NCBI GenBank assembly: GCA_947034885.2 | Contig: OX344750.2 | Span: forward strand, 11,278,053 to 11,342,052 | Direction of reading: 5' to 3' | DNA from: Thuidium tamariscinum | Taxonomy: Eukaryota; Streptophyta; Bryopsida; Hypnales; Thuidiaceae | DNA length: 64,000 bases | Shown: piece by piece, positions 9,300-21,934 of the stretch | How the letters are laid out: the number at the start of each line of letters is the position of its first letter | Numbering within the stretch: the stretch's first letter is position 1 | Position numbers and translations under genes: made by a program | The notes under the pieces: generated by a model | Told to the model about the DNA's origin: nothing | Databases searched by the model: none | The model's input: only the letters and a program-made list of their open reading frames with translations

Positions 9300-11102
9300 T
9301 GAGATGTTGAACTGTAATAATAAAACTTTTTAATCAACTTGTTGTTTGGTCTTTTTGTTGTTTATTAAATTAGATATGATGTTCTAATTTGGTTTTGAAG
9401 AGTCAAATGGCTACTTAATCTAAGTAAATGCAAAAAGGGCCTCATTGTAGATAATTTGAATAGGGCAAATTGACAAGATTAAAAGAATGGCTAATAGGTT
9501 AGGTGACTTTCAAAATCAAACTTTAGACAACTCATCTTCTACATAGCATTTGGCTTAGTAGCAAGGTCGAGTTGCTTTCAATTTATACAAAAGTTTAATT
9601 TGCTTATATGGCCCATTGACAATCTTGTATTAGTGCATTTTTTCAATCAAATTCTAATTTTCAAATTGATGTATTGTGATTGTGTAAAATCTAATTGCCT
9701 ATTGTAGGTTACTGGTTGTGAATTTGTATATATTGTATATATGTGAAAATCGAGGATATTTGTAGAATTTGTTAGATTGTCAATTAGATGATAATAACAC
9801 CATTTAATCTAGGGAGGTCCAAGAGAGCACTACTATAGATGGTCTTTCTAAGTAGTTGAGAGGCAAATTGATTAGGCAAATCAAGTTGTAATCTTGTGAA
9901 ATGGAGAGGCCACAAGGGTTGATGGAGAAATCATTGAGTAGATGACTAAATCAAGAGAATTATTTTGTCTAGTTGCTAAATAGATAAGTTGTTGATTTTG
10001 TTGAATCAATTGAAGAAGAAATTATGTCGAATATATTAAATGACTATTTTCATATATAAACTTGTTTGTGTTGATTTTGTCAATTTATAGTTGTCTAAAT
10101 TGTAATTAAGTAATTAATTTGGAATTTGTCTTCAACAAATTTTAGGATCAAACGGTTTATAGAAGTTAGAAAATGGGTAGGGCTATAGAATATGTTATTT
10201 TTGGCAATTTGATAAACTAGTAATAAATTGATACATATTGTTATTGGAAGAGAAACTACCTGCTATAAACTAGTTTAATTTGCTTGTAGTACTGTCAATA
10301 AAATTCATGAATGTGTCTAGTTGATCAGCAATTTACAAATCAAGGTGATTAGAAGAAAGGGTTGTCCTTTTTGGCGTCAAAATTGAAGTGACTTTCATGC
10401 CATTAATAATAACTTTTGGGGCATTGTGAACTCAATTTTTTTCAGTTTTTATGCCAATTTGACTTTCAAAGTGTAAATAGAGCTTAGAGTTAGTTCCGTT
10501 TCCATTTCCTTGTCAATTAGATTTATAGATATTAAATGAGACCTAAAAGGGTGTAAATAGACGGATTTGGAAGGAACTAAATAAAAAACTGGAAAGTCAA
10601 GTTGTCAAGGCACCTCACGGTGAAGAATTGTCTTTCCTTTTTTGGAACTATATATCCAAATGTTTAGTTGTTTTGTCTTCAGTGCATACATGTAGTATGA
10701 CTTACAATGGATTCGCTTTCAAATTGTCAAATATTCTAAGCTTTACCATTATGCAAATTGTGTATGTTTAGTGATTTTGAGCTGTGACAGCAGGTGGCTG
10801 TGAGCTCTTTGCTTTCTTGTCTATTTGTTCAATTGGTTTATGTGTGTGTATCTCAGTTGGAGGGTGTGATTGTCAAATTGTCAAAATCGAGTTACAGTTT
10901 TAATTGTGTTCAAAATTCCTTTCAATGTCTAGTAGTTTGTCAGTGATAAATTATAGTCAAATCGACTGAGGACAGTAGGTGGCTGTTACATAGTAATTGA
11001 CTAAATTGCTAAGAGAGGATGGTGTGTAAGTGAAATTTAATCAAATTGATATAGCTGGTCTATGGATGCTCTTGGAGTTCTTTGTAATGGAGTCCATTCG
11101 AC
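9300..11102. other. AT-rich DNA with recurring AATTGACT-like motifs
   Basis: No gene seen. Short words related to CAAATTGACTAAGT recur on this strand, for example CAAATTGACAAG near 9466 and CAAATCGACTGAGGACAG near 10960. The same texture continues after the MITE block at 13119-13877 and 14833-15480. GACAGTAGGTGGCTGT (about 10972) and GACAGCAGGTGGCTGT (about 10787) form a local direct repeat. Confidence 0.4.
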
Positions 11103-11105
11103 TAA

Positions 11106-11513
11106 GAGCATCCCATTGGCCGCAAGATTTGACGCAGACTCTAGGAGTGGGCGTACTCAACTACTGTGCTTGCCCCACGGGAAGCACTGGCAAGGCAAGA
11201 AAGTGGTCAACCACAGGTAAATACAGCGAGGAGATGGCCAAATGGTGAAGCCAATCCATGGCTCGCTATGTCAGGTGACACAGCCTCCAAGATTGGAATG
11301 CGACTTTTTTCCACATAGACTACTTGCTCCTTGAACACTAGTCCTTGACAACGTGGCGCACACACATTTTGAATTCCATGTTGAGTTCCCTTCCCTGCAT
11401 GTAGTGGCTGCCATCCAGTGGGTCTGAGAAGGTGCCAATGGCCGGCTAAAGAAATGGAGCACGCCAAGCATCCCTGCTTGTGCCTGATGTATGTGTAGCT
11501 TGTGGGGATGTTC
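11106..11513. mobile_element. TAA-flanked MITE L1 (GAGCATCCC ends)
   Basis: It starts GAGCATCCCATTGGC and ends GGGGATGTTC, with TAA on both sides (11103-11105, 11514-11516). The TAA target duplication and these ends fit PIF/Harbinger-type (Tourist-like) MITEs of plants. No coding capacity. Confidence 0.65.
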
Positions 11514-11516
11514 TAA

Positions 11517-12651
11517 GAGCATCCCCACGCCCGCACGCCAAAGGGCTGGAAAATGATAATGGGTCATTGTAAGAAAGGGCGTCCATTTCTGTAGCATTTT
11601 GGATTATTTTGGATGTTTGTTTTCTTCTGGGAGTACTATTTAATTTAAAAAACAATTTTAAAAAAATGTAAAATGCATATATCTTAAAGAAGAAGGTACC
11701 CTATAAAGGAAAAGATTTGGAAAATTCTTTAAGTGGGAAAATTAGAAAAGTGCCAAAACTCATGAAAATGGTCATATTTAGATTTTAATTTGTAAAAAAT
11801 AGGAAAAATTAATTTTCTTAAATCTAAAAATGTTCCATTTGATTAGAGTTTATGGTGATGAGATTTTACCAAAAAATTTATCTTAGTACCATCATCAATG
11901 TTCAGAAATTGCATGTAATGGGAGTGCTATTTGTACCCATGTGGAGGACATAAAATAGTGTATTTTTAGATTTCCTTTGGTAGGAATATGCTTTCCTACT
12001 ATACAAATGCACCATTAAAATTTCATCTTTAGATAATTAAATTAGAGGACTCCGAACGTAGTAAAAACCCCTCAACCTCAATTTGTGACAAATTAAGAAA
12101 AATTATTTTTAAATATAATTTTTTTTTAATTTTTGAAAAATAAAGGTTGTGAAAACCACAAAGTTAGAGAGGTCCACTAATTATTTCATATTTTTATATC
12201 TTTAGATTCAAAAGTTATAGTAGAAAAGAATGATGTCACTCCAATTGTGACGAAGAATAGAACCAACGTTTCTTGCAATCATCCTAATGTAGCATGTTTG
12301 CCCTATGAAACTGCCCCATGCTAGGCATTCCAAACAAAAAATTTAGCCAGCAAATACTTCAAAGTAACAATGGCACTGAACTTTTGTGTTTGTTCCTTGT
12401 GGCTCACTATACCTTGATTTACTCAATTTTGGCACTCTCAGGGAATGTTCATCCATTCGGAGCTTGGAGGCCCAACACTTGGCCTAACATCTTTCACCGG
12501 GCTTCATAAAAGTAGTTCTTTGGCTTGGGAGACATGTTTAGTGAGTGAATTAAGAGTGTAGGTATGGGGCATGAAGCACCTTTACAAGCCACCAGCCCAT
12601 ATCAAACCCCATTTGGCACCCCTACTTGAGGGTTTTGGCATGGGGATGCTC
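11517..12651. mobile_element. TAA-flanked MITE L2, with a foldback inserted
   Basis: It starts GAGCATCCCCACGCCC and ends GGCATGGGGATGCTC. It shares the TAA at 11514-11516 with L1 and the TAA at 12652-12654 with L3. Its 1135 bases include an inserted foldback-family copy (about 11561-12284), which explains its size relative to its neighbours. Confidence 0.65.
11561..12284. mobile_element. Foldback family copy M1 inside L2
   Basis: It begins GGGTCATTGTAAGAAA and ends TTTCTTGCAATCATCC. It shares interior words (AATTCTTTAAGTGGGAAAA, AAAAACCCCTCAA, TTTGTGACAAATTAA) with the foldback copies at 20.9, 23.2 and 41.7 kb. Non-coding. Confidence 0.6.
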
Positions 12652-12654
12652 TAA

Positions 12655-13115
12655 GAGCATCCCCATGCCAACACGCTACACAGGCAAAACACGCTCATTG
12701 GACGGGCCAAGGTAGTGGGAGAGCCCCATGCCAGACTCGCTAAATGGAAAAAAACAAATGTCAACTCCATACTTCGATGGGGGCACGGCTAAATTGTGTG
12801 TGCAAAGCATCGCACACTATGTAATCTAATTTAGTTTTCAAGGTACTATTTGCAGATCAGTTCTCGATCCTTGGGTTAGTAAATGTAAAAAGGTGAGTAT
12901 TGTGTGCAAAGTCACTCATAAGATGCACCTCATTAGTAGAATGAAGCTTTTCTTGTTTTGGATACTTGTGCTAAATTGATAAACTCCTGTCTTGGCTTCT
13001 CAATTAAAGTTTCAGGAATGGGGCAAGGGAGAACCACAAGGCTCGAGCTAATTGATTGAGCACTCCAAATCAGGCTTTGGCGCCCCTCTTTGCCGTGTAT
13101 GGCATGGGGATGCTC
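12655..13115. mobile_element. TAA-flanked MITE L3
   Basis: It starts GAGCATCCCCATGCCAACAC and ends GGCATGGGGATGCTC, with a near-perfect terminal inverted repeat of about 15 bases. TAA lies at 12652-12654 and 13116-13118. It is third in a row with L1 and L2. Confidence 0.75.
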
Positions 13116-13118
13116 TAA

Positions 13119-13877
13119 GCATGGAAATTGGCAGTACTTCTATCAAAGCTAGTAAGTACATTCTAATTGACTAAGTAAGTTTGTAGATAATTAGGAAGAT
13201 CATGTGGTGTGTTTGGACAAATTGACTGAGTGGGTTGCTCGTTCTTTTTCCTAAATGGTTGTAAGCTTATGTCAATTGGTCAGATTAATTTTATAATTAT
13301 TTAGGATTTGTATGTGTGTAATTACAGTCTAATTGATTAATACATGATGCTTAAATAATATAAGCAAGTTTTATAAATGTATTGTATCTATGTCAAATTG
13401 GTAGTTGGATTAATAAGAGTTTGTGTAAGTTGTGTTGATTTATTTTATTAATAATTGCTGGTTGAATGGATGTGAGTTACTATTGAGTCAATTCTGAATG
13501 CTTAAATTATCCAACTGTTAATTAGTATTATGGATAAATTTAATTGAGTCTAATTCACTGTACTTGTATTGAATCTGTGTCAAATTGACTGAACCATGCT
13601 TGTATCCAACTAACTTGTTTGGAAATTATGTAGTCTAATGGTCTAAGTGCATGCTGTTTTGTGAAGTGTCATGTGGTATGCATATATTGTTCAATGTCTA
13701 ATTGTTTAACCAACATGGTATTGAAGTCCAATTGCCTGAGTAGTTGGATTCACTAATTGTTGAATTGGAATAGTGTTTACAATTTTATTGATTGGGTAAT
13801 GTCAATTTGATTATAACAATAATTGTGTTTATAGGAGATTATGAATTTTTTTATGAAAAATTAGGATTTGAATATTG
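13119..13877. other. AT-rich DNA with dense AATTGACT motifs
   Basis: No gene. Variants of CAAATTGACTGAGT occur about every 60-70 bases, for example at 13164, 13218, 13581 and near 13729. See the finding on this motif. Confidence 0.4.
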
Positions 13878-13881
13878 TTAA

Positions 13882-14828
13882 CCCCTAAAGCCCTGAATAG
13901 CGTTTTTTGAGATTATAAATTTTTTGGGCAGCTCACTACGGATGGAGTTTTTTTTAATTTTATTTCAAATTTTGATACAATGTGTGCCCAAGGAGTAGCT
14001 TTAAGGCCCAACAATTTTCATAACTTTTGACTTCACGGTTAAAAAGTTATGGCAGGATATGTTTTTTTCTTTACTAGGCGGGCAACCCAGGCAGCTGAAA
14101 AAACTTCTTCAAAAAAACTTTTTTCTTAAAAGTGAAATTTCAAATTGGTTCTTTAGATTTATACAGACATGTGAAGCTTTGAATCAATCCATTCCAATCA
14201 ATGAGTCAAAAGTTATGAAGATTTTGAGTTTGGGGTAGTTTGCGGCCAGTTATAGAATCTCTACAGTACAAAAAAAGTTTGAAATTCTTCATTTAATTCA
14301 ATTTTTCATATTTTGGGAAAAAAATAAAAACAAAAGGTGTAGATTGTTTATTACAACATTTTAACCATTGGGATTGAAAATTTTCAATTCCATGAATAAA
14401 ATGTTCACAATTTAGTATTTTGGCTCATTTTTTACTTCTTACTACTTACTTATTTTTTCCTATATGTTGTACAATTCCAAATGGTTTGAAATTCTTTGAG
14501 AATGTAGACAATTTGCATTGAAGTATGAATTCAAAAAGTAACCACCATTTTGAATTTTTTTTCACACAAATGTGACCTTGTGAAGTGCAGCTACCCGGAT
14601 TTTTGCAGGGATAAAAAAAACAATTTTTGTCAATTCAAATGCTTATATCTTGCAATCTACACGGTGGAAATTTCTAAAAAAATTTCTACATGTTTACAAA
14701 CCACCTTACTACAAGATCCTACAGTTACATGAGTCAAAAATGTGTTTTAAGAAAAAAAATTACACTTGTATTAGAAATGGTAGTTTTGGAGCATTTTTGG
14801 TGAAAACATTGTCAAAAACCTTTAAGTG
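13882..14828. mobile_element. TTAA-flanked MITE, copy C
   Basis: TTAA (13878-13881) is followed by CCCCTAAAGCCC. The right end is ACCTTTAAGTG followed by TTAA (14829-14832), a decayed form of CCTTTAGGGG. The body closely matches copies D and E near 50-51 kb (for example CTCACTACGGATGGAGTTTT and TTACAACATTTTAACCATTG). Non-coding. Confidence 0.75.
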
Positions 14829-14832
14829 TTAA

Positions 14833-16059
14833 ATGGTAAGTATATTAAATTGTCTTAAAGAACTCCAGTCTTGCATTGTAAAGACTAATTGATTGAGCAA
14901 GAGGTGGAATTAAATTGTATTATCATATGTTGAATTGACACATTGCAACTTGAATATTGAGTATATAAATTGTTTGCGATTGTGTTAATGTCAAATTGAC
15001 TATGTAGTAATACTAAGATGAGTTAATTTATGGAAGTTGTTTAATAAATTTTATTTATCAACTGGATGCTATGTCTTAAATGATTTTATTAATGAATTTT
15101 GCAAAGGTCTAGTGGATAGAATAATATATGTTTGAATTGATCTAAGTCTATTTGATAGTAATTACACTGATTATGTCTAAATGAACAACCATAGAAAATC
15201 TGATCAAATTGACTGTTATATAAGACAAGTTGGAAATTAGAATTACCAGTAGCAGTCAAGTTAACTCTCAAGCATATCTAGTAGGTAGGATTCCCTTGGT
15301 GGTGTGATAGTGGTCAATTTGACTAAGTAGTTCTAGAGTAGGTGGCAAATTGAATTATAGAAAGTTGATATAGAACTTAAAGAGTCAATAGTTTTATGGT
15401 GTAGTTGTAAGATTAAGTCAATGGCTAATTGACATGATTTAATCAAATGGAACTGCTGAGACTATTTCACATGCTAAATAGGATTAACTTGGCAACATAA
15501 AGAAATAAAATACAAGGAAAGAATTTGAATTCCTTATATTTGAAATTAAATTACAAAATTAAAATTAAATTAAGAGTGATAAAATTGCCATGTGAAAGAG
15601 CAAAAAGACGATTTAAATTATAAATAAATATCTAAATAATTATATATATTGCATTAAGTGGCTAGAGCATGCATAAGACAAATTGATTATCCCTGACAAG
15701 TTGGCAAAGAATATTGATATGAGCCACCCACTAGACAGGATTGTAATGCCATACATATAGTTTATATTATAGTATTGGATTTGTATTTGTAGACAATTTG
15801 ACATTAGAGATTTTCCTTCGGTTTATTTTACTTAAAACAAAACCAAAAATGACGTAAATAAGTGTCCAACTTACGATTATTGTGACCTTAGTCATACAAA
15901 CAATAGCCTTATTGACCTTTTTATGGAAATACTCCCCTAATTAGTTGTCTTGACATTTTTGTTAAGTAAGCAAAATCTACATCATAGGCATGAAGCCATT
16001 TTACTTGAGATTTTTATTAAAGATGGCCACCTTAATAGTAATAAGATTCCTTATTTTTC
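14833..16059. other. AT-rich DNA, no gene seen
   Basis: It holds more AATTGACT-type motifs (about 14990, 15203, 15313). A segment at 15650-15790 (CATGCATAAG, ACAAATTGAT, AGGATTG) recurs in diverged form at 17750-17880. The remainder has no recognisable content. Confidence 0.35.
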
Positions 16060-16643
16060 AAAAAAATTCAAAAAACATTTTCTAATTAAATTTTAATTTA
16101 GCTATAATTTGTTACACTTTGCGATTTAGGGTTTTTTAGTACTGTGGAGTATCCAAAATTAGTGATGTAGACTTGAAATTTATGTGGTCTACTCCCACAC
16201 TAGAGATTCATGTGTCCACCCATGTGTCCACCAAAAAGAATTAAAAAAAAACATTATTTTATATCCTCTACATTCAAGCAAATAGGGACCTCTTGCACAT
16301 GCAATTCTGAACATTGAAAATGGTTTCAAAATCATTCTTTTGGTGAAATCTCATCACCATCAATCCTTCCCAAATTGCCAATTTTTACTTTAAAAAATGT
16401 ATTTTCCTATTTTTTACAAACTAAAATGTAAAAGTACTTATTTTCATGAGATTTTGTACTTTTCTAGTTCACCTACTTAGAGAATTTTTCTTTACTTTTC
16501 CTTCATAGCATACCTTTTTTTTAAAGTAATATACGTTGGACATTTTTTCATTTAAAAAATATATATTTTTCTATTTTAAAAGTATATCTGGAAGAAAATG
16601 AGTACTATAGCAAAACAAGACAAAAAATAGGAGGCCTTTCTTG
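16060..16643. mobile_element. Foldback family copy M2, partial
   Basis: It shares GTTACACTTTGCGATTTAGG, the CTTAGAGAATTTTTC segment (in reverse) and a terminal TTTCTTGCATCAAT with other copies of the family. The left boundary is not clear and the copy looks truncated or rearranged. Confidence 0.45.
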
Positions 16644-19600
16644 CATCAATAGAATCCATTTGATACATTGTGTGTATTTGAAGAAGCAATTAGGTGTAGT
16701 CTAGTTGACAGTGAAGGTGGAAAATTTGTGAAGTGTAAGTCAAATTGTTTGTTTGAATAGTGATGACCTAATTGATATTGATTTGTGAATGAATGGTGTG
16801 ATTCTCTAATGTATTGATTTTATAGTTGTATTGTATTGAATTGGTAAGTGTTGCAATTTGCATGGTATATTTAAAGTATAGTAGTTTGATGTTATCCTTA
16901 AATATTAGTGAGCCAAGTTGGTAGCACTAAGATATAAGAAGTGCAGAGTTTATTAGGTCAAATTAATTGCATAGGATATTGGCATTGTGAATGATGCAGT
17001 GAATTGTATGATTATTGAAGGTTGATTGGGCAATTGGATTTGAAAGTATATGAGATGTAAATTAGGTTTTAATTATAAATTATTTAAGAATAAAAGAATG
17101 TTTATTCTTAATTGAGCAATTCTTTACACTTATGTGTGCATATGGTAATTACCGAGTTGTCAATTAAGCAAATTAAAAACATTTGGTTGGGTTGGATGTT
17201 CAAACTAGTAGAGATGATGACCAATTAAATATTTAAGTCAATTTGTGTATACTAGAGTATAGTAATTGTAGACTTAGTTTCTTTAAGGCATACATTGTAA
17301 ATGTGAATGTGGGCTATGTGTTTGATTAAACTTGAGAGGATTTGTTGGGATGCTTTGGGTTTGTTAGTGTGTTGATTTGTCCAAATTCTCTTGTAGTCAT
17401 GTAGTTTAATAGAATATTAATGAAATTAAGTAGTCTGTTTATACAAATGCAAACAAATATATAGAGCCAATTTCTCAAGCAAATTATATCTGAAGAGCAA
17501 AACTAAACAAATTGTTGCCTTTAGAGCAAGAAGATTGAGGATACAAGCAATTAGATAAGAATGAACTCTTACTGTTCATTCCTTGCATTTTGACCCCACT
17601 TGCCAAATGGAACTAGTTGTGATTTAGCATCAGCATTAATTAGCAATTAGGCCAGCTAAAATTATAGAATATTGAACAAATTGTCATAGTAAAATAATGT
17701 AAGAGTAATTAAAGAATTCTTATTAATATTTATCATTATATTTACATAAATATATGCATAAGTCCTAAATCATGCATCCCACAAATTGACAAACCAAAAC
17801 TATTTGCCAAGAATATTTACCTACCCTAGATGGATCCTAGGTAGGATTGGAATTGCAACATGGTGTCAAATATCATCTTTAATGGACAACTCTAGTGTGA
17901 AAAATGGAAACAAAGAGTGAATTGGCTTATAAATATGTTTTAAATTTGAAACCTACTAGAAAAGTGACCTTAGACACTATAATGATAGGCAAATTGACCT
18001 TATTCTAAAGAATCTTTACACTAGTAGATCTAAATTTTTGAATTATGATAGAAAAAACTCTAATTTATATGAACCTATCTTTACGCAAATCATTAATGAG
18101 ATCATCCTCTAGAAGGCGTGGTCTCTTATTGCATGTATATGGAGTTTCACTCTTGCAAGCCTAATTCAAAGACCAATTTTCTCTAATGGTGAAAGCCCTC
18201 AATTCATCATTTAGGCTCACTATTCTTTTTTTTCAATTTCTTGCAAAACTAATTAGATAAAAAAATACAAAAAATCCTAAAAAAAAAGTAGAACTTAAAT
18301 AGGCATGCTACACACATGATCCCTATAGTTATCATCTAGGCCTCCAAATTTTCTTTCTTTATTACTTTTTGCTCAATTTTATTAGTATTTTGAATGAAAA
18401 TGACAATAAAAAAGTGTTTACATCCTATTCTAAAGAAGTCCCTACAAATAAAATGTATTCATCCTAAAAGTCCGAGAAATACATTAAACACTTCCATTTC
18501 TATCTTTCAATGTACAAACTAGGTGTTAGTGTTAGGTTAAATAGGAATTTTGAGTGAGTTAGGCTTGATGATTGTAATACCTAATACAAGTAAAAAAAAC
18601 CCAGTAAGACCTCTTAGTGGAAGTCTTAGACAAATAATTGATAAGAGTTTGAAAGTCAAAGTGAGAATTGTCTCCCCGAGTCCTAAAAACTTAGTTAAAT
18701 TGACCTCGTGGAGGTTATTAATCTAATTGCAAGAATTGAGAAAAACATACTTTTATACTTTGTAGATAAAATCCAATGGACACGGAGAATTGTAATTGTA
18801 GCTTAAACAGAGGTGTTTCTAGCTTAAAAATATACCAAGTGCACAATGGGGCAATCAAGTGACAAAGATTTCTTAATACAAAAATGATTCTTCCCTCCAA
18901 AAGTGGAAGTTTCATGTGAAACTTTGCACATGGGCATTAGAAGCTTCCTAAAAGTTGTCCAAAAAATTTCATAATTTTTTGAATTGCAAAAAATGGCTCC
19001 ATGGAAAGTCAATTACTTTTATAGACGTTTGGAAATTCATATAAACTTCCTTGGTAATGGTAAAATAACACTAAAAATTAGAATAGTGTATTTTAGTATA
19101 AATAAAGGCCCTACCAAATTTTAAAACATTTCAACATTGACAAATACTAAAACCAATAGCAATAACGACTTTTAATAGAATTACAAAAAAAATTGCAAAT
19201 TAACTAGCACACCAAGAGTATACAATGTTTGAATGAGGTCAACTTCAACTCTTTTCTTACATTATAAAACCTACCAGACAACCCCACCCAGTCAAAACCT
19301 TGAGAACAAGTAAATTTCAATAGTTGAATTTTCTACCTTTTTCACTAGTTTGCAAATCGTTAGTTTTTGCTTGCCAAATAACCTTGAAGTAGGGGTTAAA
19401 GGCTCAATCCATTTGGTAATTAGAGCGTTTTTCTAAAATTCAAAATGATTATAGCCATAAGATAGATTTTTGATAGTTGATTTTATTCTTTTTATAAGTA
19501 GTTTGTTAAGCAATTTGAGGGGGAGGAGACCCTGGAAATGTATAAAAGTCTTCCCCTCTTTTCACTTTGCATCTTTTTTCTTGCATTCTTATTTAAGCCA

Positions 19601-20861
19601 TATTTGGCCACATTGTTGAGATTTTTGCAATTTGTCAAAATTCTTTGTTGTCTTATAATTTGAAGTTTTTATGCCATCATCTCATGTCTTTTGTGTGTTT
19701 TAGAACTCTTTCTTACAAAGAATGTGGGGGTCCTTTAGGGACTAGCTTGTTTGCCATTGTGTTTTGAGTCTTTAATTACTAACTATTTTGAATTGTTTTC
19801 TTTGAATTTTGAATCCCTACTATTAACCATTTTTACCTAAGCTCCTTGAGTGGGTATCACAATTCTTGTTGTAGAACATCCCCCTAGAGCCTTGATGTTC
19901 AAAAATGTTGATTTAACTAAGTCTTTGTCATTTTGTTTTCAAAATTGAGGTCAATCCTTCTTAACTAGACATCAAAAGTGAATTTTTGTCCAACACTAAC
20001 CAATCCTTTTTTATTTTGCTTTCAAAATTTGGACTTAAATTTTCTAGACGGCTAAATTTTGTTCCTAATTACTATTTTTCTTGTTGGTTTTGTATTAAAA
20101 GGTTCCCATACAAAGACCCAAGGGTTGGATTTAAAATACCTAATTTGCGGCAAATAACCATCAAGTTTGGTAATTGTCTAAAAAAATTGAAAATATTAAT
20201 CTGAACTATGAGGCAAAAAATACCAATCTAATATAGTGAAGTTGGAATAACTGATAATATTGGGACAGCTTGTGAATTAGCACAAAGGTTGGTAGGTCGG
20301 TACAAAGGCCCTATCTCTTGATTGACTAGCATATAGTTAAATTAGTTAACCAAACCATCATTGGATGAGCAAAACTTGCATACATTCTGAAAACAAATTA
20401 GAAGGGGATGATACCCTTGGATCCCAAATCATTTAAGGTTTTGATTAAAAACTAGCATAGGATGTGATTTTTGCTACAAATTTGTGTTTGCATTGAGAAG
20501 AGTGAACAAAGCCAAAATTAACCCAAGGATTGATTTTATCATAATTTTCAAATACTAGAAGGGAAAAAAACAAAAAATCTACTACAAGATGTATTTCTGG
20601 ACAATTTGCAAGGACTGAGAGTAGTGAGATTAACACATCAGCCCATGAAAGCTTGATTAACTTAGAAAGAATGTCGCACATGTTTAGTGTCCGATGAATG
20701 ACAATAAATTCTTCTATGTAGGATAGAACTACAACTATTCATTCTTAGAATTAGGGGTGGAAAGTAGAAATCTTCTACAATAGATTAATTTCAAATGAAT
20801 TCATTTGAATTTTATTATACCAATGATTCCTACGATTTTAGAATAGATGATATCTACGAAG
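16644..20861. other. Long AT-rich stretch without a gene
   Basis: No convincing coding frame. A TATAAAAG box occurs at 19541-19548 just before a pyrimidine-rich tract, but no gene follows it. A diverged repeat of 15650-15790 lies at 17750-17880. At 19391-19399 AGGGGTTAA resembles a lone end of the TTAA family, but no partner end was found. Confidence 0.35.
19541..19548 (+). promoter_or_regulatory. Orphan TATA box
   Basis: TATAAAAG lies after a GGGGGAGGAGACC stretch and before TCTTCCCCTCTTTTC. It could belong to a decayed promoter or LTR. No associated open frame was seen. Confidence 0.25.
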
Positions 20862-21934
20862 GGGTCATTGCACGAAACACTTGTACTATTTTTGTCACAC
20901 AATACATGATGTATAGTTTTTTGGCCATCACTTTTGTGTTTTGACTCCAAATGACTCAAAATTTATAGGTAAAATATTTATAACTATTATATATCTTGTA
21001 TATTTTTTGAATATTTTTCAAAAATGTTTTACTATTTTTAATCAGCCCCGATGTTTTGTTACACTTTGTAGTTTAGGGGTTTTTAGTACTATTTTGAACC
21101 CAAGAAAACGAATTTTGAGGTGAAATTTGGAGAAGATGATCTCATAATATACTTATAGCTATTGACAACAGGAATTTTCAAAATAGTTAATTTTATATGG
21201 TATAGAAGTCCACAAAGAGACCTTTGTACTGCTTGCTTTTTGAAACATATGAAACATTATTTTGGTGTTTTTTTTGTTCAAATCTCATAACCAAAAAGTC
21301 TTATAAAATGATATAATTTTACTTGTTTTAAAAAATAATAATAATATTTTTTATTAATTAAAACATTGAAGTATCTACTTTCTTCACTAGAATTCTATGT
21401 CTAGAATTCCAATGAAGAAAATACAACTTAGACATTTTAATTTTCAAAAAATAGAAAAAATGAATTTAATCAAATATAAAAAAAATTCATTTTAGAATAC
21501 TTATTGGTGGTGATATTTGAAAAAAAGAACCCACCAAAATAAGGTTTCATATATTTCAAAAAGCAAGCAGTATAAAGGTCTCTTTGTAGACTTCTATACA
21601 ACATTAAATTAACTATTTTGAAAATTCCTTTAGTCAATAGCTATAAATATATTATGAAATCATCTTCTCCAAATTTCACCTCAAAATTCTTTTTCTTGGG
21701 TTCAAAATAGTACTAAAAACCCCTAAACTACAAAGTGTGACAAATTAACAAAATTGATTTTTAAATATGAAATGAATTTTTAAAATTTCTGAAAAATAAG
21801 GATATCAATTGAAATCAAGATATCTAGAAACATATTTTTGTTTTTTGCATTGAGTCTATAATTCAAAAGTTAGAGCCTTGCGTAAGAGGTAAAAAAAGCA
21901 CAACAAATAGTACAGGTGTTTCATACAATCGCCC
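20862..21934. mobile_element. Foldback element M3, arms about 430 bp
   Basis: A large inverted repeat. The left arm (20862 to about 21310) and the right arm (about 21490-21934, reversed) match through TTTAGTACTATTTTGAACCC, GAATTTTGAGGTGAAATTTG, AGACCTTTGTACTGCTTGC and the outer ends GTCATTGCACGAAACAC / GTTTCATACAATCGCCC. The centre is AT-rich and non-coding. The long arms fit foldback or MULE-like non-autonomous elements. I could not fix the target duplication. Confidence 0.75.

Noticed and set aside
8657..9310. Long open frames on both strands across the right GC array
   Set aside because: They follow from the stop-poor composition of the GGACGG repeats; Arg/Pro/Gly-rich, low-complexity, no domain.
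19391..19399. AGGGGTTAA as a lone end of the TTAA MITE family
   Set aside because: No matching opposite end was found within about 1.5 kb on either side, and the adjoining bases do not match the family.
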